Below, piece by piece: positions 11,538 through 24,741 of a stretch of 64,000 nucleotides of DNA. Every line of letters begins with the position of its first letter. The stretch's first letter is position 1. Made by a program: the position numbers and the translations under genes. The stretch spans positions 62,001 to 126,000 of the forward strand of contig CAMPDV010000065.1 of the NCBI GenBank assembly GCA_946699065.1. Reading direction: 5' to 3'. The notes beneath the pieces were generated by a model. The model saw only the letters and a list, made by a program, of their open reading frames with translations. It did not search any database and was not told the DNA's origin. This stretch comes from Loxodes magnus. Lineage: Eukaryota > Ciliophora > Karyorelictea > Loxodida > Loxodidae.

Positions 11538-13952
11538 ATCAGTTTGACTGAAATAGAATTTTAAGTAAATTAAGATCAGTTTGACTGAAATAGAATTTTA
11601 AGTAAATTAAATAAGTTTGACAGAAATAGAATTTTAAGTAAATTAAGATCAGTTTGACTGAAAAAGAATTTTAAGTAAATTAAATAAAGTTTTACTGAAA
11701 TAGAATTTTAAGTAAATTAAAATCAGTTTGACTGAAATAGAATTTTAAGTAGATTAAAATAAGTTTGACTGAAATACAATTTTAAGTAAATTAAAATAAG
11801 TTTGACTGAAATACAATTTAAAGTAAATTAAGATCAGTTTGACTGAAATAGAATTTTAAGTAAATTAAGATCAGTTTGACTGAAAAAGAATTTTAAGTAA
11901 ATTAAAATAAGTATGACTGAAATAAAATTTTTAGTAGATTAAAATAGTTTGACTGAATTAGAATTTTAAGTAAATTAAAATAAGTTTGACTGAAATAGAA
12001 TTTTAAGTAAATTAAGATCAGTTTGACTGAAATAGAATTTTAAGTAAATTAAATAAGTTTGACAGAAATAGAATTTTAAGTAAATTAAGATCAGTTTGAC
12101 TGAAATAGAATTTTAAGTAAATTAAAATCAGTGTGATGAAATAGAATTTTAAGTAAATTAAGATCAGTTTGACTGAAATAGAATTTTAAGTAAATTAAGA
12201 TCAGTTTGACTGAAATAGAATTTTAAGTAAATTAAAATCAGTTTGACTGAAATAGAATTTTAAGTAAATTAAGATCAGTTTGACTGAAATAGAATTTTAA
12301 GTAAATTAAAATAAGTTTGACTGAAATAGAATTTTAAGTAAATTAAAATACCTTTGACTGAAATAGAATAATACGTAAATTAAAATAAGATTGACTTAAA
12401 TAGAATTTTAAGTAAATAAAAATAAGTTTGACAGAAATAGAATTTTAAGTAAATTAAGATCAGTATGACAGAATTAGAATTTTACGTAAATTAAAATAAG
12501 TTTGACTGAAATAGAATTTACAGTAAATTAAAATCAGTTTGACTGAAATAGAATTTTAAGTAAATTAAAATACCTTTGACTGAAATAGAATAATACGTAA
12601 ATTAAAATAAGATTGACTTAAATAGAATTTTAAGTAAATAAAAATAAGTTTGACTGAAATATAATTTTAAGTAAATTAAAATAAATTTGACTGAAATAGA
12701 ATTTTAAGTAAATTAAGATCAGTTTGACTGAAATAGAATTTAAAGTAAATTAAGATCAGTTTGACTGAAATAGAATAATACGTAAATTAAAATAAGTTTG
12801 ACTGAAATAGAATTTTAAGTAAATTAAAATACGTATGAATGAAAAAGAATTTAAAGTAAATTAAAATAAGTTTGACTGAAATAGAATTTTAAGTAAATTA
12901 AAATAAGTATGACATAATTAGAATTTTACGTAAATTAAAATAAGTTTGACTGAAATAGAATTTTAAGTAAATTAAGATCAGTTTGACTGAAATAGAATTT
13001 AAAGTAAATTAAGATCAGTTTGACTGAAATAGAATAATACGTAAATTAAAATAAGTTTGACTGAAATAGAATTTTAAGTAAATTAAAATAAGTTTGACTG
13101 AAATAGAATTTTAAGTAAATTAAAATCAGTTTGACTGAAATAGAATTTTAAGTAAATTAAAATAAGTTTGACTGAAATAGAATTTTAAGTAAATTAAGAT
13201 CAGTTTGACTGAAATAGAATTTTACGTAAATTAAAATAAGTTTGACTGAAATATAATTTTAAGTAAATAAAATACGTATGACAGAATTAGAATTTAAAGT
13301 AAATTAAGATCAGTTTGACTGAAATAGAATTTTAAGTAAATTAAAATAAGTTTGACTGAAATAGAATTTTAAGTAAATTAAAATAAGTTTGACTGAAATA
13401 GAATTTAAAGTAAATTAAAATAAGTTTGACTGAAATAGAATTTTAAATAAATTAAAATCAGTGTGATGAAATAGAATTTTAAGTAAATTAAAATCAGTAT
13501 GACAGAATTAGAATTTTACGTAAATTAAAATAAGAGTGACAGAAATAGAATTTTAAGTAAATTAAGATCAGTTTGACAGAAATAGAATTTTAAGTAAATT
13601 AAGATCAGTTTGACTGAAATAGAATTTTAAGTAAATTAAAATAAGTTTGACTGAAATACAATTTTAAGTAAATTAAAATCAGTTTGACTGAAATAGAATT
13701 TTAAGTAAATTAAGATCAGTTTGACTGAAATGGAATTTTAAGTAAATTAAGATCAGTTTGACTGAATTAGAATTTTAAGTAAATTAAAATAAGTTTGACT
13801 GAAATAGAATTTTAAGTAAATTAAATAAAGTTTGACTGAAATAGAATTTTAAGTAAATTAAGATCAGTTTGACTGAAATAGAATTTACAGTAAATTAAGA
13901 TCAGTTTGACTGAAATAGAATTTTAAGTAAATTAAAATAAGTTTGACTGAAA
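11538..13952 (+). repeat. 2.4-kb duplicated block, copy 2
   Basis: This is collinear with 7,370-9,785. It contains both atacctttg/ataatacg pairs (12,351 and 12,572), the gtatgacataattag unit, the ttttaagtaaataaaatacg unit and the atggaatttt unit (13,728) in the same order. Small replacements of one to three units distinguish the copies, which suggests local conversion after duplication (inference). Confidence 0.88.
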
Positions 13953-14995
13953 TAGAATTTTAAATAAATTAAAATCAGTGTGAATGAAATTGAATTTTAA
14001 GTAAATTAAAATAAGTTTGACTGAAATAGAATTTTAAGTAAATTAAGATCAGTTTGACTGAAATAGAATTTTAAATAAATTAAGATCAGTTTGACTGAAA
14101 AAGAATTTTAAGTAAATTAAAATAAGTTTGACTGAAATAGAATTTAAAGTAAATTAAAATAAGTTTGACTGAAATAGAATTTTAAGTAAATTAAAATAAG
14201 TTTGACTGAAATAGAATTTTAAGTAAATTAAGATCAGTTTGACTGAAATAGAATTTTACGTAAATTAAGATCAGTTTGACTGAAATAGAATTTTAAGTAA
14301 ATTAAAATAAGTTTGACTGAAATAGAATTTTAAATAAATTAAAATAAGTTTGACTGAAATAGAATTTTAAGTAAATTAAAATTAGTTTGACTGAAATAGA
14401 ATTTAAAGTAAATTAAAATAAGTTTGACTGAAATAGAATTTTAAATAAATTAAAATCAGTGTGATGAAATAGAATTTTAAGTAAATTAAAATCAGTATGA
14501 CAGAATTAGAATTTTAAGTAAATTAAGATCAGTTTGACTGAAATAGAATTTTAAGTAAATTAAAATAAGTTTGACTGAAATAGAATTTTAAATAAATTAA
14601 AATCAGTGTGAATGAAATTGAATTTTAAGTAAATTAAAATAAGTTTGACTGAAATAGAATTTTAAGTAAATTAAAATAAGTTTGACTGAAATAGAATTTT
14701 AAGTAAATTAAGATCAGTTTGACTGAAATTGAATTTTAAGTAAATTAAAATAAGTTTGACTGAAATAGAATTTTAAGTAAATTAAATAAGTTTGACAGAA
14801 ATAGAATTTTAAGTAAATTAAGATCAGTTTGACTGAAAAAGAATTTTATGTAAATTAAAATAAGTATGACTGAAATAAAATTTTGAGTAGATTAAAATAG
14901 TTTGACTGAATTAGAATTTTAAGTAAATTAAAATAAGTTTGACTGAAATAGAATTTTAAGTAAATTAAAATCAGTTTGACTGAAATAGAATTTAC

Positions 14996-15357
14996 AGTAA
15001 ATTAAGATCAGTTTGACTGAAATAGAATTTTAAGTAAATTAAATTAAGTTTAACTGAAATAGAACTTTAAGTAAATTAAGATCAGTTTGACTGAAATAGA
15101 ATTTTAAGTAAATTAAAATAAGTTTGACTGAAATAGAATTTTAAATAAATTAAAATAAGATTGACTGAAATAGAATTTAAAGTAAATTAAAATCAGTATG
15201 ACAGAATTAGAATTTTAGGTAAATTAAAATCAGTTTGACTGAAATAGAATTTTAAGTAAATTAAGATCAGTTTGACTGAAATAGAATTTAAAGTAAATTA
15301 AAATAAGTTTGACTGAAATAGAATTTTAAATAAATTAAAATAAGTTTGACTGAAATA
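14996..15357 (+). repeat. 361-bp outlying copy of a region D segment
   Basis: The series aattaagtttaactg, gaactttaag, ttttaaat, aagattg, tttaaag, cagtatgacagaattag, ttttaggtaaatt recurs at 21,126-21,487 and 25,196-25,557. The rare taggtaaatt marker is at 15,211, 21,341 and 25,411; the first offset is 6,130 bp. It lies about 6 kb outside the main D block, so a fragment was moved or left behind. Confidence 0.85.
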
Positions 15358-15745
15358 GAATTTTAAGTAAATTAAAATAAGTTTGACTGAAATACAATTT
15401 TAAGTAAATTAAAATCAGTTTGACTGAAATAGAATTTTAAGTAAATTAAAATAAGTTTGACTGAAATAGAATTTTAAGTAAATTAAGATCAGTTTGACTG
15501 AAATAGAATTTTACGTAAATTAAAATAAGTTTGACTGAAATATAATTTTAAGTAAATAAAATACGTATGACAGAATTAGAATTTAAAGTAAATTAAGATC
15601 AGTTTGACTGAAATAGAATTTAAAGTAAATTAAGATCAGTTTGACTGAATTAGAATAATACGTAAATTAAAATAAGTTTGACTGAAATAGAATTTTAAGT
15701 AAATTAAAATAAGAGTGACTGAAATAAAATTTTAAGTAAATTAAA

Positions 15746-16530
15746 ATACGTATGAATGAAATATAATTTTAAGTAAATTAAAATAAATTTGACTGAAATA
15801 GAATTTTAAGTAAATTAAATAAGTTTGACTGAAATAGAATTTTACGTAAATTAAAATCAGTTTGACTGAAATAGAATTTTAAGTAAATTAAAATAAGAGT
15901 GACTGAAATAGAATTTTAAATAAATTAAATAAGATTGACTGAAATAGAATTTTACGTAAATTAAAATAAGTTTGACTGAAATAGAATTTTAAGTAAATTA
16001 AGATCAGTTTGACTGAAATAGAATTTTAAGTAAATTAAGATCAGTATGACAGAATTAGAATTTTACGTAAATTAAAATAAGTTTGACTGAAATACAATTT
16101 TAAGTAAATTAAGATCAGTTTGACTGAAAAAGAATTTTAAGTAAATTAAAATAAGTTTGACTGAAATACAATTTTAAGTAAATTAAAATAAGTTTGACTG
16201 AAATAGAATTTTAAGTAAATTAAAATACGTATGAATGAAATATAATTTTAAGTAAATTAAAATAAATTTGACTGAAATAGAATTTTAAGTAAATTAAATA
16301 AGTTTGACTGAAATAGAATTTTAAGTAAATTAAGATCAGTTTGACTGAAAAAGAATTTTAAGTAAATTAAAATAAGTTTGACTGAAATAGAATTTTAAGT
16401 AAATTAAAATAAGAGTGACTGAAATAGAATTTTAAGTAAATTAAAATACGTATGAATGAAATATAATTTTAAGTAAATTAAAATAAATTTGACTGAAATA
16501 GAATTTTAAGTAAATTAAATAAGTTTGACT
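15746..16530 (+). repeat. Three-copy series with cgtatgaatgaaatataatttt units
   Basis: The unit atacgtatgaatgaaatataatttt followed by aaatttgactg and a short taaataagtttg unit occurs at 15,746, 16,225 and 16,446. Spacings are 479 and 221 bp, or 13 and 6 units less one or two bases for the 36-bp taaataag units. Confidence 0.75.
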
Positions 16531-17614
16531 GAAATAGAATTTTAAGTAAATTAAAATCAGTTTGACTGAAATAGAATTTTAAGTAAATTAAAATAAGAGT
16601 GACTGAAATAGAATTTTGAGTAAATTAAAATCAGTTAGACTGAAATAGAATTTTAAGTAAATTAAAATCCGTATGAATGAAAAAGAATTTTAAGTAAATT
16701 AAAATAAGAGTGACTGAAATAGAATTTTAAGTAAATTAAAATAAGTTTGACTGAAATAGAATTTTGAGTAAATTAAAATCAGTTAGACTGAAATAGAATT
16801 TTAAGTAGATTAAAATAGTTTGACTGAAATAGAATTTTAAGTAAATTAAAATAAGATTGACTGAAATAGAATTTTAAGTAAATTTAAAAAAGTATGAATG
16901 AAATAGAATTTTAAGTAAATTAAAATCAGTTTGACTGAAATAGAATTTTAAGTAAATTAAGATCAGTTTGACTGAAATAGAATTTTAAGTAAATTAAGAT
17001 CAGTTTGACTGAAATAGAATTTTAAGTAGATTAAAATCAGTTTGACTGAAATAGAATTTTAAGTAAATTAAAATAAGATTGACTGAAATTGAATTTTAAG
17101 TAAATTTAAAAAAGTATGAATGAAATAGAATTTTAAGTAAATTAAAATAAGTTTGACTGAAATAGAATTTTAAGTAAATTAAGATCAGTTTGACTGAAAT
17201 AGAATTTTAAGTAAATTAAGATCAGTTTGACTGAAATAGAATTTTAAGTAAATTAAAATCAGTTTGACTGAAATAGAATTTTAAGTAAATTAAAATAAGT
17301 TTGACTGAAATAGAATTTTAAGTAAATTAAAATACCTTTGACTGAAATAGAAATTTAAGTAAATTAAATAAGTTTGACTGAAATAGAATTTTAAGTAAAT
17401 TAAAATCAGTTTGACTGAAATAGAATTTTAAGTAAATTAAAATAAGAGTGACTGAAATAGAATTTTAAGTAAATTAAATAAGATTGACTGAAATAGAATT
17501 TTAAGTAAATTAAAATCAGTTTGACTGAAATAGAATTTTAAGTAAATTAAATTAAGTTTGACTGAAATAGAATTTTAAGTAAATTAAAATTAGTTTGACT
17601 GAATTAGAATTTTA

Positions 17615-19385
17615 AGTAGATTAAAATTAGTTTGATGAAAAAGAATTTTACGTAAATTAAAATTAGTTTGACTGAAATTGAATTTTAATAATTTTTGAAT
17701 AAGTTTGACTGAAATAGAATTTAAAGCAAATTAAAATAAGTTTGACTGAAATAGAATTTTAAATAAATTAAAATTAGTTTGACCGAAATAGAATTTTAAG
17801 TAAGATAAAATCAGTATGACTAAAATAGAATTTTAAATAAATTAAGATCAGTTTGACTGAAATAGAATTTTAAGTAAATTAAAATAGTTTGACTGAAATA
17901 GAATTTTAAGTAAATTAAAATCAGTTTGACTGAAATAGAATTTTAAGTAAATTAAGATCAGTTTGACTGAAATAGAATTTTAAGTAAATTAAAATAAGTT
18001 TGACTGAAATAGAATTTTAAGTAAATTAAGATCAGTTTGACTGAAATAGAATTTTAAGTAAATTAAAATAAGTTTGACTGAAATACAATTTTAAGTAAAT
18101 TAAAATAGTTTGAATGAAATAGAATTTTAAGTAAATTAAAATAACTTTGACTGAAATATAATTTTAAGTAAATTAAATTAAGTTTGACTGAAATAGAATT
18201 TTAAGTAAATTAAAATAAGAGTGACTGAAATAGAATTTTAAGTAGATTAAGATCAGTTTGACTGAATTAGAATTTTAAGTAAATTAAAATAAGTATGACA
18301 GAATTAGAATTTTAAGTAGATTAAAATTAGTTTGATGAAAAAGAATTTTACGTAAATTAAAATTAGTTTGACTGAAATTGAATTTTAATAATTTTTGAAT
18401 AAGTTTGACTGAAATAGAATTTTAAGTAAATAAAAATCAGTATGACAGAATTAGAATTTTAATTAAATTAAAATAAGTTTGACTGAAATAGAATTTTAAG
18501 TAAATTAAAATAAGAGTGACTGAAATAGAATTTTAAGTAAATTAAAATAAGATTGACTGAAATAGAATTTTAAGTAAATTAAAATCCGTATGAATGAAAA
18601 AGAATTTTAAGTAAATTAAAATAAGTTTGACTGAAATAGAATTTTAAGTAAATTAAAATACGTATGAATGAAATAGAATTTTAAGTAAATTAAAATAAGT
18701 TTGACTGAAATAGAATTTTAAGTAAATTAAAATACGTATGAATGAAAAAGAATTTTAAGTAAATTAAAATAAGAGTGACTGAAATAGAATTTTAAGTAAA
18801 TTAAAATCAGTTTGACTGAAATAGAATTTTAAGTAAATTAAAATAAGTATGACAGAATTAGAATTTTAAGTAAATTAAAATAAGTTTGACTGAAATAGAA
18901 TTTTAAGTAAATTAAAATCAGTTTGACTGAAATAGAATTTTAAGTAAATTAAAATAAGAGTGACTGAAATAGAATTTTAAGTAAATTAAAATCAGTTTGA
19001 CTGAAATAGAATTTTAAGTAAATTAAAATAAGTTTGACTGAAATAGAATTTTAAGTAAATTAAAATAAGAGTGACTGAAATAGAATTTTAAGTAAATTAA
19101 GATCAGTATGACAGAATTAGAATTTTACGTAAATTAAAATAAGTTTGACTGAAATAGAATTTTAAGTAAATTAAAATCAGTTTGACTGAAATTGAATTTT
19201 AAGTAAATTAAATTAAGTTTGACTGAAATAGAATTTTAAGTAAATTAAGATCAGTTTGACTGAAATAGAATTTTAAGTAAATTTATATTTGTTTGATTGA
19301 AATAGAATTTTAAGTAAATTAAAATTAGTTTGACTGAAATTGAATTTTAATAATTTTTGAATAAGTTTGACTGAAATAGAATTTT
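17615..19385 (+). repeat. Stretch with degenerate aatttttgaat monomers
   Basis: A diverged unit in which the right half reads ttttaataatttttgaataag occurs at about 17,690, 18,390 and 19,352, and also at 11,391. The last two here are 962 bp apart. It is always preceded by an attagtttgactgaaattg unit, usually after gatgaaaaag/ttttacg. The block at 18,320-18,536 matches 11,281-11,525 unit for unit. The shared context shows that the odd unit arose once and was copied. Confidence 0.8.
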
Positions 19386-21125
19386 AAGTAAATTAAAATC
19401 AGTTTGACTGAAATAGAATTTAAAGTAAATTAAGATCAGTTTGACTGAAATAGAATTTTAAGTAGATTAAAATTAGTTTGACTGAAATAGAATTTTAAAT
19501 AAATTAAAATTAGTTTGACCGAAATAGAATTTTAAATAAATTAAAATCAGTATGACTGAAATAGAAATTTAATTAAATTTAAATCAGTATGACAGAATTA
19601 GAATTTTAAGTAAATTAAAATAAGTATGACAGAATTAGAATTTTAAGTAAGATAAAATACGTATGAATGAAAAAGAATTTTAAGTAAATTAAAATCAGTT
19701 TGACTGAAATAGAATTTTAAGTAAATTAAAATAAGATTGACTGAAATAGAATTTTAAGTAAATTAAAATCAGTTTGACTGAAATAGAATTTTAAGTAAAT
19801 TAAAATAAGTTTGACTGAAATAGAATTTTAAGTAAATTAAGATCAGTTTGACTGAAATAGAATTTTAAGTAGATTAAAATCAGTTTGACTGAAATAGAAT
19901 TTTAAATAAATTAAAATTAGTTTGACCGAAATAGAATTTTAAGTAAATTAAAATAAGATTGACTGAAATAGAATTTTAAGTAAATTAAAATAAGATTGAC
20001 TGAAATAGAATTTTAAGTAAATTAAGATCAGTTTGACTGAAATAGAATTTTAAGTAAATTAAAATAAGTTTGACTGAAATAGAATTTTAAGAAAATTAAA
20101 ATAAGTTTGACTGAAATAGAATTTTAAGTAAATTAAAATAAGAGTGACTGAAATAGAATTTAAAGTAAATTAAGATCAGTTTGACTAAACTAGAATTTTA
20201 AGTAGATTAAAATCAGTTTGACTGAAATAGAATTTTAAGTAAATTAAGATCAGTTTGACTGAAATAGAATTTTAAGTAAATTAAAATAAGTTTGACTGAA
20301 ATAGAATTTTAAATAAATTAAAATAAGTTTGACTGAAATAGAATTTTAAGTAAATTAAAATCAGTTTGACTGAAATAGAATTTTAAATAAATTAAAATAA
20401 GTATGACAGAATTAGAATTTTAAGTAAGATAAAATCAGTATGACTGAAACAGAATTTTAAATAAATAAAGATCAGTTTGACTGAAATAGAATTTTAAGTA
20501 AATTAAAATCCGTATGAATGAAATAGAATTTTAAGTAAATTAAAATCAGTTTGACTGAAATAGAATTTTAAGTAAATTAAATTTAGTTTGACTAAAATAG
20601 AATTTTAAGTAAATTAAAATAAGAGTGACTGAAATAGAATTTTAAGTAAATTAAGATCAGTTTGACTAAACTAGAATTTTAAGTAAATTAAAATCAGTTT
20701 GACTGAAATAGAATTTTAAGTAAATTAAAATAAGATTGACTGAAATAGAATTTTAAGTAAATTAAAATCCGTATGAATGAAAAAGAATTTTAAGTAAATT
20801 AAAATAAGTTTGACTGAAATAGAATTTTAAGTAAATTAAAATCAGTTTGACTGAAATAGAATTTTAAGTAAATTAAAATAAAAGTGACTGAAATAGAATT
20901 TAAAGTAAATTAAGATCAGTTTGACTAAACTAGAATTTTAAGTAGATTAAAATCAGTTTGACTGAAATAGAATTTTAAGTAAATTAAAATCAGTTTGACT
21001 GAAATAGAATTTTAAGTAAATTAAAATCAGTTTGACTGAAATAGAATTTTAAGTAAATTAAAATAACTTTGACTGAAATAGAATTTTAAGTAAATTAAAA
21101 TCAGTTTGACTGAAATAGAATTTTA

Positions 21126-21487
21126 AGTAAATTAAGATCAGTTTGACTGAAATAGAATTTTAAGTAAATTAAATTAAGTTTAACTGAAATAGAACTTTAA
21201 GTAAATTAAGATCAGTTTGACTGAAATAGAATTTTAAGTAAATTAAAATAAGTTTGACTGAAATAGAATTTTAAATAAATTAAAATAAGATTGACTGAAA
21301 TAGAATTTAAAGTAAATTAAAATCAGTATGACAGAATTAGAATTTTAGGTAAATTAAAATCAGTTTGACTGAAATAGAATTTTAAGTAAATTAAGATCAG
21401 TTTGACTGAAATAGAATTTAAAGTAAATTAAAATAAGTTTGACTGAAATAGAATTTTAAATAAATTAAAATAAGTTTGACTGAAATA
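21126..21487 (+). repeat. 361-bp segment shared with 14,996-15,357
   Basis: This carries the taactgaaatagaacttt and ttttaggtaa units also found in the outlier at about 15 kb and again at 25,196-25,557 in copy 2 of region D. Past 21,487 the three contexts part: region D goes on with tttaaag and the outlier with ttttaag. Confidence 0.85.
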
Positions 21488-21884
21488 GAATTTAAAGTAA
21501 ATTAAAATCAGTATGAATGAAAAAGAATTTTAAGTAAATTAAAATCAGTTTGACTGAAATAGAATTTTAAGTAAATTAAAATCAGTTTGACTGAAATAGA
21601 ATTTTAAGTAAATTAAAATAACTTTGACTGAAATAGAATTTTAAGTAAATTAAAATCAGTTTGACTGAAATAGAATTTTAAGTAAATTAAGATCAGTTTG
21701 ACTGAAATAGAATTTTAAGTAAATTAAAATAAGTTTGACTGAAATAGAATTTTAAGTAAATTAAGATCAGTTTGACTGAAATAGAATTTTAAGTAAATTA
21801 AAATCAGTTTGACTGAAATAGAATTTTAAGTAAATTAAAATAAGAGTGACTGAAATAGAATTTTAAGTAAATTAAAATAAGATT

Positions 21885-23025
21885 GACTGAAATAGAATTT
21901 TAAGTAAATTAAGATCAGTTTGACTGAAATAGAATTTTAAGTAAGTTAAAATAAGTGTGACTGAAATAGAAATTTAAGTAAATTAAAATAAGTTTGAATG
22001 AAATAGAATTTTAAGTAAATTAAAATAAGTTTGACTGAAATAGAATTTTAAGTAAATTAAAATCAGTTTGACTGGAATAGAATTTTAAGTAAATTAAAAT
22101 CAGTTTGACTGAAATAGAATTTTAAGTAAATTAAAATAAAAGTGACTGAAATAGAATTTAAAGTAAATTAAGATCAGTTTGACTAAACTAGAATTTTAAG
22201 TAGATTAAAATCAGTTTGACTGAAATAGAATTTTAAGTAAATTAAGATCAGTTTGACTGAAATAGAATTTTAAGTAAATTAAAATAAGTTTGACTGAAAT
22301 AGAATTTTAAATAAATTAAAATAAGATTGACTGAAATAGAATTTAAAGTAAATTAAAATCAGTATGACAGAATTAGAATTTTAGGTAAATTAAAATCAGT
22401 TTGACTGAAATAGAATTTTAAGTAAATTAAGATCAGTTTGACTGAAATAGAATTTAAAGTAAATTAAAATAAGTTTGACTGAAATAGAATTTTAAGTAAA
22501 TTAAAATAAGTTTGACTGAAATAGAATTTAAAGTAAATTAAAATCAGTATGAATGAAAAAGAATTTTAAGTAAATTAAAATCAGTTTGACTGAAATAGAA
22601 TTTTAAGTAAATTAAAATCAGTTTGACTGAAATAGAATTTTAAGTAAATTAAAATAACTTTGACTGAAATAGAATTTTAAGTAAATTAAAATAAGTTTGA
22701 CTGAAATAGAATTTTAAGTAAATTAAAATAAGAGTGACTGAAATAGAATTTTAAGTAAATTAAGATCAGTTTGACTGAAATAGAATTTTAAGTAAATTAA
22801 AATAAGTTTGACTGAAATAGAATTTTAAATAAATTAAAATAAGTTTGACTGAAATAGAATTTTAAGTAAATTAAAATCAGTTTGACTGAAATAGAATTTT
22901 AAGTAAATTAAAATAAGAGTGACTGAAATAGAATTTTAAGTAAATTAAAATCAGTTTGACTGAAATAGAATTTTAAGTAAATTAAAATAAGTTTGACTGA
23001 AATAGAATTTTAAGTAAATTAAAAT
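21885..23025 (+). repeat. 1.14-kb sub-block D-i
   Basis: This starts at the gatcag unit before ttttaagtaagttaaaataagtgtg (21,941). It runs through ggaatag, aaagtgactg/tttaaag, actaaactag, taggtaa and taactttg units. The same series follows 1,591 bp (43 units) downstream. Four copies exist in region D. Confidence 0.88.
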
Positions 23026-23475
23026 AAGAGTGACTGAAATAGAATTTTAAGTAAATTAAAATAAGATTGACTGAAATAGAATTTTAAGTAAATTAAAATC
23101 CGTATGAATGAAAAAGAATTTAGAGTAAATTAAAATCAGTTTGACTGAAATAGAATTTTAAGTAAATTAAAATAAGTTTGACTGAAATAGAATTTTAAGT
23201 AAATTAAAATACGTATGAATGAAAAAGAATTTTAAGTAAATTAAAATCAGTTTGACTGAAATAGAATTTTAAGTAAATTAAAATAACTTTGACTGAAATA
23301 GAATTTTAAGTAAATTAAAATCAGTTTGACTGAAATAGAATTTTAAGTAAATTAAGATCAGTTTGACTGAAATAGAATTTTAAGTAAATTAAAATAAGTT
23401 TGACTGAAATAGAATTTTAAGTAAATTAAGATCAGTTTGACTGAAATAGAATTTTAAGTAAATTAAAATCAGTTT

Positions 23476-24616
23476 GACTGAAATAGAATTTTAAGTAAAT
23501 TAAGATCAGTTTGACTGAAATAGAATTTTAAGTAAGTTAAAATAAGTGTGACTGAAATAGAAATTTAAGTAAATTAAAATAAGTTTGAATGAAATAGAAT
23601 TTTAAGTAAATTAAAATCAGTTTGACTGAAATAGAATTTTAAGTAAATTAAAATCAGTTTGACTGGAATAGAATTTTAAGTAAATTAAAATCAGTTTGAC
23701 TGAAATAGAATTTTAAGTAAATTAAAATAAAAGTGACTGAAATAGAATTTAAAGTAAATTAAGATCAGTTTGACTAAACTAGAATTTTAAGTAGATTAAA
23801 ATCAGTTTGACTGAAATAGAATTTTAAGTAAATTAAGATCAGTTTGACTGAAATAGAATTTTAAGTAAATTAAAATAAGTTTGACTGAAATAGAATTTTA
23901 AATAAATTAAAATAAGATTGACTGAAATAGAATTTAAAGTAAATTAAAATCAGTATGACAGAATTAGAATTTTAGGTAAATTAAAATCAGTTTGACTGAA
24001 ATAGAATTTTAAGTAAATTAAGATCAGTTTGACTGAAATAGAATTTAAAGTAAATTAAAATAAGTTTGACTGAAATAGAATTTTAAGTAAATTAAAATAA
24101 CTTTGACTGAAATAGAATTTTAAGTAAATTAAAATCAGTATGAATGAAAAAGAATTTTAAGTAAATTAAAATCAGTTTGACTGAAATAGAATTTTAAGTA
24201 AATTAAAATCAGTTTGACTGAAATAGAATTTTAAGTAAATTAAAATAACTTTGACTGAAATAGAATTTTAAGTAAATTAAAATAAGTTTGACTGAAATAG
24301 AATTTTAAGTAAATTAAAATAAGAGTGACTGAAATAGAATTTTAAGTAAATTAAGATCAGTTTGACTGAAATAGAATTTTAAGTAAATTAAAATAAGTTT
24401 GACTGAAATAGAATTTTAAATAAATTAAAATAAGTTTGACTGAAATAGAATTTTAAGTAAATTAAAATCAGTTTGACTGAAATAGAATTTTAAGTAAATT
24501 AAAATAAGAGTGACTGAAATAGAATTTTAAGTAAATTAAAATCAGTTTGACTGAAATAGAATTTTAAGTAAATTAAAATAAGTTTGACTGAAATAGAATT
24601 TTAAGTAAATTAAAAT
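23476..24616 (+). repeat. 1.14-kb sub-block D-ii
   Basis: This repeats 21,885-23,025 at an offset of 1,591 bp (gtaagtt at 23,532, actaaactag at 23,773, taggtaa at 23,968). Small differences include aataactttg in place of aataagtttg near 24,100. The match ends at 24,616, where a ccgtatgaatg unit follows. Confidence 0.88.
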
Positions 24617-24741
24617 CCGTATGAATGAAAAAGAATTTTAAGTAAATTAAAATAAGTTTGACTGAAATAGAATTTTAAGTAAATTAAAATCAGTTTGACT
24701 GAAATAGAATTTTAAGTAAATTAAAATAAGAGTGACTGAAA
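24617..24741 (+). repeat. 125-bp spacer between the two region D copies
   Basis: Between the copies lie about three and a half ordinary satellite units, beginning with ccgtatgaatgaaaaag. They are not part of the match between copy 1 and copy 2. The copies therefore abut except for this short piece. Confidence 0.8.

Larger units (their letters stand above)
13953..20671 (+). repeat. Region C: mixed satellite units
   Basis: These are satellite units throughout, without a long duplicated block internal to the region. It contains two gtgtgaatgaaattg units (about 13,971 and 14,599), the 361-bp outlier shared with region D, a three-copy cgtatgaatgaaatataatttt series, and the degenerate aatttttgaat units. 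The first actaaactag units of the window appear near its right end (20,184 and 20,665). Confidence 0.85.
20672..24616 (+). repeat. Region D: 3.9-kb higher-order repeat, copy 1
   Basis: This block matches 24,742-28,612. The offset is 4,070 bp (110 units) up to about 21,840 and 3,996 bp (108 units) after it, because copy 1 has two extra units there (a gagtgactg and an aagattgactg junction). Markers confirming the offsets are aagattg 20,731/24,801, actaaactag 20,924/24,994 and 22,182/26,178, gtaagtt 21,941/25,937, taggtaa 21,341/25,411, and tagagtaaat 23,121/27,117. Only scattered small differences were seen. It includes two 1.14-kb sub-blocks. Confidence 0.92.
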
